Assembly (NCBI GenBank): GCA_020351875.1
Contig: CP070671.1
Span: 577,203-641,202 of the forward strand
Length of the DNA: 64,000 bases
Reading direction: 5' to 3'
From: Chromatiales bacterium
Lineage (GTDB): Bacteria; Pseudomonadota; Gammaproteobacteria; Steroidobacterales; GCA-2729495
Within the stretch, counting starts at the first letter, position 1. Every line of letters begins with the position of its first letter. This document shows, piece by piece, positions 9,488 through 18,773 of the stretch. Made by a program: the position numbers and the translations under genes. The notes under the pieces were generated by a model that saw only the letters and a program-made list of their open reading frames with translations, did not search any database and was not told the origin of the DNA.

Positions 9488-10239
9488 GATGTCGAATTCC
9501 TGGTGTCGGACTGCACGCGGCCGTCGAGCATCCTCACGACGCGTTCGGCGTGTTCGCCGACCTTGCGGTCGTGGGTCACCAGCACAATCGTGTTGCCGGC
9601 GCGGTGCAGTTCATCAAATAGCTCGAGGATCTCGGTCGCGGTCGTCGAGTCGAGATTCCCGGTGGGTTCGTCGGCCAGCAGGATGCTGGGTCGGGTGACG
9701 AGCGCCCGGGCGACGGCGACGCGCTGGCGCTGGCCCCCGGACAATTCGTTCGGCTGGTGGTCCAGCCGGGATTCCAGGCCCACCTGCCGCATGGCTTCCA
9801 CCGCCCTCGCGAGGCGCTCCTTGCGGGCGATGCCGGAGTAGATCAGCGGGACTTCGACATTGTGCAAGGCGGTTGCCCGCTGCAGCAGGTTGAAGGTCTG
9901 GAACACGAAGCCGATCTCGCGATTGCGGACCCGGGCGAGCTCGCGGTCATTCATGCTCGAGGCCAGCTGGCCATTCAGCCAGTACTCGCCGCCGTCCGGA
10001 GAATCGAGGCAGCCGATCACGTTCATCAGCGTCGACTTGCCGGAGCCCGACGGGCCCATGATGGCCACGTACTCGCCCGGCCGGATGCTCAGGTCCACGC
10101 CGTCCAGCGCGTTGATCACCGTGTCGCCCATCCGGTACTGGCGCCGCAGCCCGCGGGTCAGGATCACGGCGCCCGAGGACTCGACGGCCCCGGCAGATTC
10201 CGGCGCGCGGGCGGGTGTGTGGATGGCGGTGGCGTCCAT
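9484..10239 (-). CDS. MacB/LolD-type ABC transporter ATPase
   Basis: ATP-binding subunit of about 252 residues powering the exporter encoded downstream. Walker [10 protein letters not shown], signature [15 protein letters not shown], Walker [14 protein letters not shown] and switch His (LVTHD) are all present. The chosen start is ATG 10239, after which a 28-residue Ala/Gly-rich extension precedes the ATPase fold. The open frame reaches upstream to 10341 with no better start, and the ribosome site here is weak, so the exact N terminus is uncertain. First gene of the minus-strand set ATPase, adaptor, permease, HIT, glycosylase. An AT-rich stretch upstream (10345-10400) is the likely promoter. 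Confidence 0.93.
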   Translation of the reverse strand: MDATAIHTPARAPESAGAVESSGAVILTRGLRRQYRMGDTVINALDGVDLSIRPGEYVAIMGPSGSGKSTLMNVIGCLDSPDGGEYWLNGQLASSMNDRELARVRNREIGFVFQTFNLLQRATALHNVEVPLIYSGIARKERLARAVEAMRQVGLESRLDHQPNELSGGQRQRVAVARALVTRPSILLADEPTGNLDSTTATEILELFDELHRAGNTIVLVTHDRKVGEHAERVVRMLDGRVQSDTRNSTS

Positions 10240-10344
10240 AGCTGCAAGTGTAAGGTGTGGCTCCCCCCAGCAGGCCGCCGAGCGGTAACATCTTGTAACG
10301 ATGTGATCGTGGCTGCCTGGCCGCAACCTGCGCAGCAGCACCAG

Positions 10345-10400
10345 TCAGATAAAGTATAAATCCAATAAGATCAATAGGATAATCTGTTTTTCTAGAAAAC
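10345..10400 (-). promoter_or_regulatory. AT-rich candidate promoter of the ABC exporter operon
   Basis: An AT-rich island in otherwise GC-rich DNA. Read on the minus strand it contains TATACT (plus 10353-10358) as a possible -10 box and a weak TTATCC about 18 nt upstream. The near-palindrome GTTTTTCTAGAAAAC lies at its upstream side. The position, about 105 bp before ATG 10239, suits the exporter operon. The -35 match is poor, so this is a candidate only. Confidence 0.35.
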
Positions 10401-10431
10401 TTGGAGGCTTGCTGGCGAGGCTTTGGCGCAA

Positions 10432-11895
10432 TTAACCCCGGCGCCAGCGGTGAAACCGCGCCGCGACCTTTAGCGCCAGTGGCGAAATCCGCGCCTTCTG
10501 CCAGTTGCCAGCGGCATAGCGGTTCGCTTCGGCCAGGGTGGGGTAGATGTGGATGGTGTTCAGGATCTTGCGCAGCCCCATGCCGTACTTCATCGCCGTC
10601 ACGTACTCGGTAACCAGTTCGGCGGCGTGGTAGCCCACCACGGTGGCGCCGAGTATCCGGTCGCTGCCTTGCTTCGTCACGATCTTCACAAAACCGTGGG
10701 CCTCGCTGTCGGCGATCGCGCGATCGAGATCGTCAATGCCATATTCGGTGACTTCGTAGGGTATGCCCTGGTCCTGCGCCTCGGCGGCCGTGAGACCAAC
10801 TCGTGCGATCTCCGGGTCGGTAAACACAGCCCAGGGCATGACCGAGTAGTCCGCCTTGAAACGCTTGATGCCGCCGAACAGCGCATTCATCGCGCAAAAC
10901 CAGCCCTGGAACCCGGCAGCGTGTGTCAGTTGATAAGGCCCCGTCACGTCGCCACACGCGAGAATCTGGGGCTGGGATGTCTGCAGGTACTCATTGACTG
11001 GAATGGTGCCGTTCTGATTCAGTTCAAGCCCCGCGTTGTCGATGGCCAGCCCGTCCGTATTGGCGCGCCGGCCGACCGCGACCAGCACTTGGTCGAAGGC
11101 CACCTGCTGCTCGCCGGCGTCACTGGAGCAGACTGCGACTTTCGCCTCGCCGCTTTGCTCGAAGCGCTCGGCCTTGTGGCCGGTCAATACCCGGATGCCT
11201 TCCGCCGCGAAGCTCGATGCCAGCGTGGCGGAGACGGCTGTATCTTCCCGGCCCAGCAACACGGGCGCCATTTCTACCAGCGTGACTTCGCTGCCGAGGC
11301 GCGCGAAAGCCTGTGCCAGTTCGCAGCCAATGGGCCCGCCACCCAGCACCAGCAGCCGGCGAGGCAGGGCTTCCAGCTGCCACACGGTGTCCGAGGTCAG
11401 GTAGTCGATGTCCGCGAGCCCCGGGATCGGCGGCACAAAAGGCCGCCCGCCGGTCGCGATCACGATGCTGCGCGTGGTGAGCGTGTCGCCGTTCACTGCC
11501 ACCGTCCACGGCGAGGTGATGCGCGCGGACCCGCTGACGCAGTCCACGCCGAGACCGGTGTAGCGCTCCACCGAATCGTGCGGCTCGACCGTCGCAATGA
11601 CATCCTGCACGCGTTGCATGAGCTGCGGGAAGTTCACGCGGAGCTCGCCGGCGTCCAGGCCGAATTCCTTCGCTCGCCTGATGTAGGCGGCGATTTTCGC
11701 CGAGCGGATGACCGCCTTGCTGGGGACGCAGCCGGTATTCAGGCAGTCGCCGCCCATTTTGTCCCGCTCGATCAGCGTGACCTTTGCCTTGGCGGCAGCG
11801 GCCACGTAAGCGGTTACGAGACCGGCTGACCCGGCGCCGATCACGACCAGGTTGGTATCGAACTTCCTCGGTCGGGTGCTAGCTGGTGCGGACAC
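10432..11895 (-). CDS. Mercuric-reductase-like pyridine nucleotide-disulfide oxidoreductase
   Basis: FAD flavoprotein of 487 residues from the dihydrolipoamide dehydrogenase/mercuric reductase family. The N-terminal FAD motif VIGAGSAGLV is followed by the redox-active pair in GGDCLNTGCVPSK. The NAD(P)-binding GGGPIGCE and the C-terminal FAD/dimer region follow in order. There is no N-terminal heavy-metal-associated domain and no C-terminal vicinal Cys pair, so true mercury reduction is unlikely. It starts at GTG 11895 and overlaps the end of the upstream membrane-protein gene by 17 bp. This TVP38 plus flavoprotein pairing is seen in other Proteobacteria, where the role is unclear. Confidence 0.88.
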   Translation of the reverse strand: MSAPASTRPRKFDTNLVVIGAGSAGLVTAYVAAAAKAKVTLIERDKMGGDCLNTGCVPSKAVIRSAKIAAYIRRAKEFGLDAGELRVNFPQLMQRVQDVIATVEPHDSVERYTGLGVDCVSGSARITSPWTVAVNGDTLTTRSIVIATGGRPFVPPIPGLADIDYLTSDTVWQLEALPRRLLVLGGGPIGCELAQAFARLGSEVTLVEMAPVLLGREDTAVSATLASSFAAEGIRVLTGHKAERFEQSGEAKVAVCSSDAGEQQVAFDQVLVAVGRRANTDGLAIDNAGLELNQNGTIPVNEYLQTSQPQILACGDVTGPYQLTHAAGFQGWFCAMNALFGGIKRFKADYSVMPWAVFTDPEIARVGLTAAEAQDQGIPYEVTEYGIDDLDRAIADSEAHGFVKIVTKQGSDRILGATVVGYHAAELVTEYVTAMKYGMGLRKILNTIHIYPTLAEANRYAAGNWQKARISPLALKVAARFHRWRRG

Positions 11896-12562
11896 GGCGC
11901 AGTAACTCCACGGATTTCTTGGCGAGCAGCGGGAACAGGCCCAGCAGCACGAAAGACCCGATCAGGCCCGGCGACAGGATGTCGGCCGTGCTCTCGAGCT
12001 GGCCGAGCTGTGTGCCGGCGTTGACATAGACAATTGTGCCCGCCAGCATGCCGAGCTGGCTGACCCAGTAGAAGGTCAGCGCTTTCAGACGCGTCAACCC
12101 CATGGCCAGGTTGATCACGAAAAACGGAAACAGCGGCACCAGGCGCAGCGTAAAGAGGTAGTACGCGCCTTCGTTGTCGATACCCTGGTTGAGTTTCTGT
12201 GCGGTAGCCGCGAACTTCTGCTCCACGTAATCGCGCAACAGGAAGCGCGACAGCAGAAATGCCAGCGTGGCGCCCAGACTGCTCGCGAAAGACACCAGTA
12301 TCGTGCCGATGACGAGCCCGAAAATCGCGCCGGCTGCCAGTGTCATCACGGCCGCGCCGGGAATGCTGAGCCCAGTGATCAGGACGTACAGCGCGAAGAA
12401 GCCGCCCACGGACACCCACTGGTTCGCCGCAACGAAAGCCGCGATATCCTGCTGGCTCGCGCGCAGTGACTCCAGCGACAGGAAGCGGCCGAGGTCGAAC
12501 CAGAAGAACAGGCCGACCACCAGGGCCACCAGTCCGATCACGATCAGCTTTTTCTTGTCCAC
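11879..12562 (-). CDS. TVP38/TMEM64 (DedA-like) membrane protein
   Basis: Polytopic inner-membrane protein of about 227 residues with roughly five or six hydrophobic segments. It has the family core around GLSIPGAAVMTLAAG and FTLRLVPLFPFFVINLAMG, the re-entrant-loop region of the VTT/DedA superfamily, whose members act in lipid scrambling or transport. GTG 12562 is preferred because AGGAG lies 7 nt upstream. A GTG at 12583 is also in frame but lies before that site. It is transcribed into the overlapping oxidoreductase gene, and the pair probably works together in the membrane. Confidence 0.87.
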   Translation of the reverse strand: MDKKKLIVIGLVALVVGLFFWFDLGRFLSLESLRASQQDIAAFVAANQWVSVGGFFALYVLITGLSIPGAAVMTLAAGAIFGLVIGTILVSFASSLGATLAFLLSRFLLRDYVEQKFAATAQKLNQGIDNEGAYYLFTLRLVPLFPFFVINLAMGLTRLKALTFYWVSQLGMLAGTIVYVNAGTQLGQLESTADILSPGLIGSFVLLGLFPLLAKKSVELLRRVRTS

Positions 12563-12693
12563 GCCATGACTCCTGGCGGCCACTGCGGGGGTTCGACCGC
12601 GGCCACGGGCCCGGGTTCACTCGCGTTTCACCGGCCGCCGAAACGCAGGTAACCTGTCACCCTCTAAAAGCGCGCCGCTGCATGGAGACCATA

Positions 12694-14124
12694 ATGTATG
12701 AGTTCCAGGATTTCCTGATTGCCGGGCGGTGGACGCCGCCTCTGCGCGGTCGGCCGCTGGATGTGATCAACCCGGCCAACGAGAGGGTGGTGGGCCGGAT
12801 CAGTCTGGGCGATGCAGAAGACGCCGACCGGGCCGTGCGCGCGGCGCGCGCGGCTTTCGCCAGTTATGGGACCAGCGAGCCCGCCGAACGCATGGAGTTA
12901 CTGCGGCGTTTTATCTCGATTTACCAGCGCCGTTACGAGGAAATTGCCCAGGCAATTACCGCCGAGCTGGGAGCGCCCATCGGCCTTTCGCGCGAATCCC
13001 AGGCGGCGCTCGGCGTCGGGCACGTGGAAGCGGCATTGAAAGTGCTGGAGACGTTTTCCTTTCGCGAGCGCCGCGGCAACAACATCATTGCGCACGAGCC
13101 GGTTGGTGTCTGTGCGTTCATCACCCCGTGGAACTGGCCGATGAACCAGGTGGCCTGCAAGGTGGCACCGGCCCTGGCCGCCGGCTGCACCATGGTGCTG
13201 AAGCCGAGCGAAATTGCGCCGCTGAGTGCGCGGCTGTTTGCCGAGGTGCTGCACGAAGCCGGCGTCCCGCCTGGTGTGTTCAACCTGGTGAACGGCGACG
13301 GGCCCGGGGTCGGCCAGGCATTGTCCGGGCACCCGGAAGTCGACATGGTGTCGTTCACCGGGTCGACCCGTGGCGGCGTCGCGGTGGCGAAAACTGCTGC
13401 CGACAGCGTGAAGCGCGTGCACCAGGAGCTGGGCGGCAAGTCACCAAACATCATCCTCGACGCCGACGTGCTGCAGCAGGCTGTGACCGATGGCGTGCTC
13501 GACTGTTTCCAGAATACCGGCCAGTCCTGCAATGCGCCCACGCGCATGCTCGTGCCGCGTGACATGCACGCGCGCGCCGTGGAGGTTGCGCGCGCGGCAG
13601 CCGAAACCGTGGTCGTGGGCGACCCGCTGGATCCCGCGACCACGATGGGCCCGGTAATCAGCCGCCTGCAGTTCGAAAAGATCCAGGCCCTGATCCAGGT
13701 CGGGGTGGACGAAGGTGCGACCCTGGTCACGGGTGGGCCGGGTCGCCCGCCCGGCCTCGACCGCGGTTACTTCGTGCGGCCCACGGTGTTTGCCGACGTG
13801 GACAACAGCATGCGCATTGCCCAGGAAGAAATTTTCGGCCCGGTGCTGGCCATGATTCCGTATGACGGTGAGACCGAAGCGGTGCGTATTGCGAACGACA
13901 CGCCGTATGGCCTGGCGGCCTATATTCAGGGCAGCGACCCGGAAGCGGTGCAGCGGGTGGCCGGGCGGCTGCGGGCGGGCATGGTGCACTGTAATGGCGC
14001 GTCCATGACGCTGGACTCGCCTTTCGGCGGCTACAAGCAGTCGGGCAACGGCCGGGAATGGGGCCCTTACGGCTTCGAGGAATTTCTCGAGACCAAGGCG
14101 ATACTCGGGGTCGCCGTGGGCTGA
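12694..14124 (+). CDS. NAD(P)-dependent aldehyde dehydrogenase
   Basis: A 476-residue cytoplasmic ALDH that oxidises an aldehyde to its acid. The catalytic Cys is residue 279 (TGQSCNAP), the general base Glu is residue 245 (HQELGGKSP), and the cofactor motif FTGST and the ITPWNWP segment are intact. The start is ATG 12694 with GGAG at 12684-12687; a further in-frame ATG at 12682 overlaps that site. It is divergent from the TVP38 gene and converges on the Rieske oxygenase gene with a 15-bp gap. Substrate is unknown; neighbours suggest a role in catabolism of an aromatic or fatty compound, which is inference. Confidence 0.92.
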   Translation: MYEFQDFLIAGRWTPPLRGRPLDVINPANERVVGRISLGDAEDADRAVRAARAAFASYGTSEPAERMELLRRFISIYQRRYEEIAQAITAELGAPIGLSRESQAALGVGHVEAALKVLETFSFRERRGNNIIAHEPVGVCAFITPWNWPMNQVACKVAPALAAGCTMVLKPSEIAPLSARLFAEVLHEAGVPPGVFNLVNGDGPGVGQALSGHPEVDMVSFTGSTRGGVAVAKTAADSVKRVHQELGGKSPNIILDADVLQQAVTDGVLDCFQNTGQSCNAPTRMLVPRDMHARAVEVARAAAETVVVGDPLDPATTMGPVISRLQFEKIQALIQVGVDEGATLVTGGPGRPPGLDRGYFVRPTVFADVDNSMRIAQEEIFGPVLAMIPYDGETEAVRIANDTPYGLAAYIQGSDPEAVQRVAGRLRAGMVHCNGASMTLDSPFGGYKQSGNGREWGPYGFEEFLETKAILGVAVG

Positions 14125-14139
14125 CCGGCGCGTTGCGCG

Positions 14140-15303
14140 CTAGGCGCGCGCCGCTTTGCCGGCCTGGGTAGCCGCGGCGCCCGGGCGCAGAGGCACCGCG
14201 TCGAGTACCCAGCCCTTTTGCTCGCGGCGGGCCTGGCTCGGGATCGCATAGGCCACGCGCTTGCGATCGCGCTCCACTCGGGCGCTGTCGATGCGCCAGC
14301 CCCGGCCTTCCCAGTCCTTGAGGTATTCGCGGTAGCGCGCGATGGGTGTGTCGGCACCGACAAAGAACTCGTGGTTGTTGCTGTCCGGTGTCTGCACCGG
14401 CTGAATCTCGACCAGCACATCGCGATCCTGCAGCGCGACCACTTCGTTGCGGCCCATGACCCGCTCGTCGTCCTTGGTATCTGTCAGGAAATTGCGCAGG
14501 TTCACCAGGTACAGGCGCGTGTTGCTTTCGTCCACCGGGGTTTCGAACAGGTACTGGTGAATCTGGATGTCCGGCGTGGGGTGGATGTAGGTCCAGATGC
14601 TGCACGGCCCGAAATGGCCGGTGCCGGCGCGGATCACCGCGTCTTCTTCCCGGCCCGACGCTTCGCGCATTTTCTTCTCGGCCAGCGGCGGGGCCAGCCG
14701 CTCCGACCAGAAGCCGGTGCCCCAATCCGTGTCTTCCAGCGTGGGTGACGGCATCTGGTAGTCGTCTTGTTCACCGGAGAAACCGTGGGTCGGGTGCACG
14801 TATTCGTTGTGCGCCGGGTCGATGCCGTTTTCCATCGAGCGCTTGTAGTCGAAGGCCCACTCGAAGTGCTGGATGGTGGCAGCCCAGCCGTCGCGCGGGC
14901 CGTCCGGACCGTACTCGTGATCAGGAATCTCCAGGATGGGTGGACGCTCTGCTGCCGGCAGGTCGCCGAGAAACGCGAAGACCAGCCCGTAGCGCTCTTC
15001 GGTCGGGTACGCGTCAACGCGAGCGCGGGCGGGGATGGTCGGGTTCGGCCCGAGTGACGGGATGCGCCGACAGTTGCCGTCACCATCGAATTCCCAACCG
15101 TGGTACGGGCACTGCACGCAGTCGCCGCGCACCTTGCCGCCGGCCAGGGAGCCACCGCGGTGGATACAGGTGTTACTGAGACACCGCGCCCGGCCTTCGC
15201 TGTCGCGAAACAGCACGAAGTCCAAGCCGAGCATGCGGCGCTTCAACGGTTGATCGGTGATTTCGCTGGCGAGGCCGGCGACGTACCAGAAATTGATGAA
15301 CAC
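14140..15303 (-). CDS. Rieske non-heme iron oxygenase, alpha-subunit type
   Basis: A 387-residue oxygenase component of the vanillate-demethylase/phenylpropionate-dioxygenase type, which uses O2 and electrons from a separate reductase. The Rieske 2Fe-2S ligands are Cys46, His48, Cys65 and His68 (CIHRGG, CPYHGWEF). The mononuclear iron site is around Asp162, His165 and His170 (DPAHNEYVHPTHG). The start is GTG 15303, preceded by GAGGGCAGG. The frame runs further upstream, but the homologous N terminus begins at FINFWYVAG. No ferredoxin or reductase gene is adjacent, so its partner is encoded elsewhere. Confidence 0.9.
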   Translation of the reverse strand: MFINFWYVAGLASEITDQPLKRRMLGLDFVLFRDSEGRARCLSNTCIHRGGSLAGGKVRGDCVQCPYHGWEFDGDGNCRRIPSLGPNPTIPARARVDAYPTEERYGLVFAFLGDLPAAERPPILEIPDHEYGPDGPRDGWAATIQHFEWAFDYKRSMENGIDPAHNEYVHPTHGFSGEQDDYQMPSPTLEDTDWGTGFWSERLAPPLAEKKMREASGREEDAVIRAGTGHFGPCSIWTYIHPTPDIQIHQYLFETPVDESNTRLYLVNLRNFLTDTKDDERVMGRNEVVALQDRDVLVEIQPVQTPDSNNHEFFVGADTPIARYREYLKDWEGRGWRIDSARVERDRKRVAYAIPSQARREQKGWVLDAVPLRPGAAATQAGKAARA

Positions 15304-15695
15304 GAGCCTGCCCTCTCGATGCGCGGCAGGGCGCTGGAGGCCGCAGAGAACGGGGCCGGCGCTTGGCCGGCCCCTGATCTCCGGTACACCCGGAGGTTGC
15401 ACCGGTCACCCCACCTGTTGCGTCTCGGCAACGTCGTTCCCCGACGCGTGCGGGCAAGACTAACAGAGTTCGGTAGGCCGCGGGCCCGGCGTTGCTGGAC
15501 GGTCCGCGCAGTGGCGCAGTGCAGTCGAGCCCGTTGGCGAACTATGGCGCAGCCGCAACACAACCTGACCGATTAACGGACAGGGTCCGGCGCGTGATTC
15601 CAAGGTCCTTGGCTTGACGAAGCCATAATGTCATATTCCTATGACGTTTATGACGGCACGGCGCGGGGGCGCCGACCAGCGGGGGGATGCACCTG
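15304..15695. promoter_or_regulatory. Divergent control region between Rieske oxygenase and TonB receptor
   Basis: A 392-bp non-coding interval with several inverted repeats. A 9-bp perfect hairpin GGGGCCGGC/GCCGGCCCC (15352-15360 and 15366-15374, loop GCTTG) lies in the leader of the oxygenase gene. CCAAGGTCCTTGG (15600-15612) is a perfect palindrome. GTCATA-TTCC-TATGAC (15630-15645) is a perfect palindrome followed by a third half-site TATGAC at 15649-15654. TTGACG at 15614-15619 could be a -35 box, but no strong -10 follows at the right distance. The palindromes look like operator sites for one or two regulators. Confidence 0.5.
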
Positions 15696-18600
15696 ATGCG
15701 ACGTTGCACGGCGCCGCGGCGTTTCGCCTTGGCGAACTCGATACTTGGACTGGTCCTGGCCTCACTGGCACTGCCGGCCTGGGGGCAGATGGACGAGGTT
15801 GTCGTCACGGCGCGAAAGACCGAGGAAAGTCTCCAGGACGTGCCGATGAGCGTGACCGCGTTCACGCAGCAGGAAATCGAACGCAAGGGCATCACGAACA
15901 TCGCCGACGTCGCCAAGTTCACGCCAAGCGTGCAGTTCGACGAATCCTTCGCCCAGAGTGACACGCGCATCACGATTCGCGGCCTTGCTCCCACCCGGGG
16001 TCGGCAAAATGTCGCTGTCCTGGTTGACGGTATCGATGTTTCCAGCGAGGCCATTACCAGCTCCGGTGGTTCATTGCTGATCAATACGCGCCTGCTGGAC
16101 CTGGAGCGCATCGAGATTCTGAAGGGTCCGCAGACGGCGCTGTTCGGGCGTGCGGCTTTCGCGGGCGCGATTCAATACATCACGAAAAAACCGGCGGACG
16201 AGTTCGAATGGGACGTGTCTGTCGACGGCAACGACAAGGAGCAATACAGCATCAATGCCGGCGTCAGCTTCCCGATCCTGGATGAAATGCTCGGCGTGCG
16301 TTTCAACGCGTCGGCATGGGACGAGGACGGTTACTACAACAACCAGCTCACACAGGATTCGCTGGCCGACGACGAGGGCTACGGCCTGTCGATGAGTACC
16401 CGCTCCGCGTTCGACAACGGCCTGACCCTGAACTTTCGTGCGGAATTTACCCACGACGAGGGCCGGCCGTCGGCCCAGACCTTCCTGGGTTTCAATACCG
16501 CGGCGCCGCTGCCGCCAGAGGCCTTTACGACCTATACGAACGACCAGGGCCAGGTCGTGCCGGGTGCGGATATTAGCCAGTGTTATGACGGCAGGCCGCT
16601 GGACGGCGTCAACCCCACGGCCGATTTCATCGGCGCGATTTCCAGCCAGGCCACAACACCCAGTGACCGGACCATCGTCGAGAGGGCGCGGCGGATCATC
16701 ACGCCGGGACTCGCCAATCAACTGGGTTTCCCGGACCCGGCAACGGCAACGGATGCAGACTATGCCGCCGTCATCGCAGCGAACCCGTTCCTGTACCCGT
16801 ACTGCGAAGCGCAGACTTTCGCGCTGACCGGCAAGATTCCGGACGGCGGTGACATCACCCAACCGTTTGCCGGCACTGACCCGAGAAACGAAGGCCAGGA
16901 TTACGAGGGCTTCGACCGCGACTTCTGGCGTGTCGCACTGAATGCGGAGTGGGCCCTCGACAAAGGCGCCTTCAACATGTGGGTCGGTTACCTGCGCGAT
17001 CAGAACGATGAGACGCAGGATACGAACGCCTTCGGCATCCCGTCTACTAACCAGTTCCGCGATGGCAACGTCAATACTTTTTCATTCAACAACGAAAAGA
17101 AAACGGAGCAGTTCAGCTTCGAATTGCGTTATGCGACGGACTTCGAGGGGCCCCTGAACCTGGCCCTGGGTGGCCAGTTCTGGCACGAGGACGTAGATAA
17201 CGACAGCAAATCGATTACCGCCCAGGCTTCCGGCAGCCACTGCTTCTGGAGCAGCCCCGCCGGCATCGCGATTCCCGGTACTGATACCTGCACGGGCTAC
17301 ACAGAAACCAGTGTGCTCGCCTACCAGCAGGCTGCGAGTGGTTTTCGCACTGGCGTGGCGAGCCCGGCAAACCGGGAAACGGACCACTATTCCTTCTACG
17401 GTGTCGTCGACTTCGAATTCGCACCCGCCTGGACGCTATCGCTGGAAGGCCGGTTCAGCTTTGAAGAAATCGATGTGGCTGGCCCCCTCGCATACGATCC
17501 GGATGCATCGGGCGGGCCGGGCGGGCTGAACCCATGCGGCATCTTCTTCCGCCCCTGTGAGCCTTTCGACCAGTGGCTGGCGGCGGGGAACTTTTTCGCG
17601 GACAGTTTCGATACCCAGGACCCCGACGACGGACCGGGACTACTGGCCAACATTCCCGATATCTGCTGGGAGCAGGATGCGGCCCGCGTGCAACGCTCGA
17701 TCGATTTTGGCCCGTCCGACGATATCGACGGTGATGGTTTCGCCGACGGTGTCGACACCTTTAACCCGTGGTGCGTTGCCGGGCTCAACGACCAGGAGAG
17801 CTGGTGGTCGCCAAAAGTCATCGTCGACTGGGCGGCGACCGACGACGTGTTGTTGTTTGCGTCCTGGTCGAAGGCCCGTAAACCGGGCGGTTTCAGCACG
17901 CTGACCATCGGGTCTTCTTTCCTGGACCGCGAACTGGCGGAGTTCGATCCGGAAAAGATGGACGCGTGGGAAGTCGGTATGAATAGCGATTGGTTCGACC
18001 GCACGCTGCGGGTCAACGGTGCGCTGTTCTTCCAGGATTTCACCGACAAGCAGGTCCTGACGTCGGCGCTGGGCAACGATGGCCGCCTGGTGTCGAAGAT
18101 CGAGAACGCGAGTGCTGCGGAAGTCTGGGGTGCCGAGGTGGACATCGTGTGGGCACCCGTTGCGCCGTTCCTGGGTGGTAACTGGCGCCTGTCGGGCGGT
18201 TACCAGCTGCTCGATTCGGAATACAAGGACTTCCGCGTGCGCACCGGCAGCTCGGTCAGGACCGCGGCAGCGGGCAATTGTGTTCCCGTGGCATCAAATC
18301 CGGGCGGTCCGTTGGATTTGTGCGAAGTGGATTTCAGCGGCAATGACCTCGAGAACTCGCCAGACGGGTCCTTTGCAGGCCAGATTCGCTACCAGCGCGA
18401 CCTGTTCCGGGACCTGGAATTGTTCATCGAAACGGACGTGCAGTGGGTGGACCAGCGGTATACCGATGAGACGAACATTTCTTTCACGGATGATGTCTGG
18501 AACACGGACTTTCGCATTGGCGTGCAGGCCGACAACTGGGACGCGCTGCTGTACGTGAACAACGTGTTCGACGACGACACGACGCAGTCCACCGGCGGCG

Positions 18601-18770
18601 GCCCGGGGCTCGGCTGCTGCTTTGTGCTGGGCAGTGGCATTGACGTTGGCGGCGCAATACCGCGGTCGCAGGACGTCGTGATGGTGGATCTGCCGCTGTA
18701 CCGGACGGCCTTCCTGCGCCCACCGCGGGTGATCGGCGTGCGCGGCAGCTACCGGTTTGGTGCTAATTGA
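15696..18770 (+). CDS. TonB-dependent outer-membrane receptor
   Basis: Outer-membrane beta-barrel of about 1024 residues that imports a substrate using TonB energy. A signal peptide ends ALPAWGQ, immediately followed by the TonB-box-like DEVVVTARK. The plug domain contains RGLAPTRGRQNVAVLVDGI and KGPQTALFGR, and the barrel ends in an aromatic-rich strand with GSYRF near the C terminus. ATG 15696 is chosen because the G-run at 15681-15686 is well spaced for it; ATG 15687 abuts that run. The plug is clearly paralogous to that of the receptor at 25594-27990, sharing GRAAFAGAI. The substrate is unknown. It ends 3 bp from the convergent hydroxylase stop. Confidence 0.93.
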   Translation: MRRCTAPRRFALANSILGLVLASLALPAWGQMDEVVVTARKTEESLQDVPMSVTAFTQQEIERKGITNIADVAKFTPSVQFDESFAQSDTRITIRGLAPTRGRQNVAVLVDGIDVSSEAITSSGGSLLINTRLLDLERIEILKGPQTALFGRAAFAGAIQYITKKPADEFEWDVSVDGNDKEQYSINAGVSFPILDEMLGVRFNASAWDEDGYYNNQLTQDSLADDEGYGLSMSTRSAFDNGLTLNFRAEFTHDEGRPSAQTFLGFNTAAPLPPEAFTTYTNDQGQVVPGADISQCYDGRPLDGVNPTADFIGAISSQATTPSDRTIVERARRIITPGLANQLGFPDPATATDADYAAVIAANPFLYPYCEAQTFALTGKIPDGGDITQPFAGTDPRNEGQDYEGFDRDFWRVALNAEWALDKGAFNMWVGYLRDQNDETQDTNAFGIPSTNQFRDGNVNTFSFNNEKKTEQFSFELRYATDFEGPLNLALGGQFWHEDVDNDSKSITAQASGSHCFWSSPAGIAIPGTDTCTGYTETSVLAYQQAASGFRTGVASPANRETDHYSFYGVVDFEFAPAWTLSLEGRFSFEEIDVAGPLAYDPDASGGPGGLNPCGIFFRPCEPFDQWLAAGNFFADSFDTQDPDDGPGLLANIPDICWEQDAARVQRSIDFGPSDDIDGDGFADGVDTFNPWCVAGLNDQESWWSPKVIVDWAATDDVLLFASWSKARKPGGFSTLTIGSSFLDRELAEFDPEKMDAWEVGMNSDWFDRTLRVNGALFFQDFTDKQVLTSALGNDGRLVSKIENASAAEVWGAEVDIVWAPVAPFLGGNWRLSGGYQLLDSEYKDFRVRTGSSVRTAAAGNCVPVASNPGGPLDLCEVDFSGNDLENSPDGSFAGQIRYQRDLFRDLELFIETDVQWVDQRYTDETNISFTDDVWNTDFRIGVQADNWDALLYVNNVFDDDTTQSTGGGPGLGCCFVLGSGIDVGGAIPRSQDVVMVDLPLYRTAFLRPPRVIGVRGSYRFGAN

Positions 18771-18773
18771 TTG

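Noticed and set aside
10432-11895. Call as mercuric reductase (merA) or as the E3 of pyruvate dehydrogenase
   Set aside because: The heavy-metal domain and the C-terminal Cys pair of MerA are missing, there is no mer operon, and it is not linked to aceE. The general family name is safer.
14104-14160. GC-rich inverted repeat between the aldehyde dehydrogenase and Rieske oxygenase stops as a terminator
   Set aside because: The repeat is made of alternating GCGC and has no T-run on either strand, so support is too weak.
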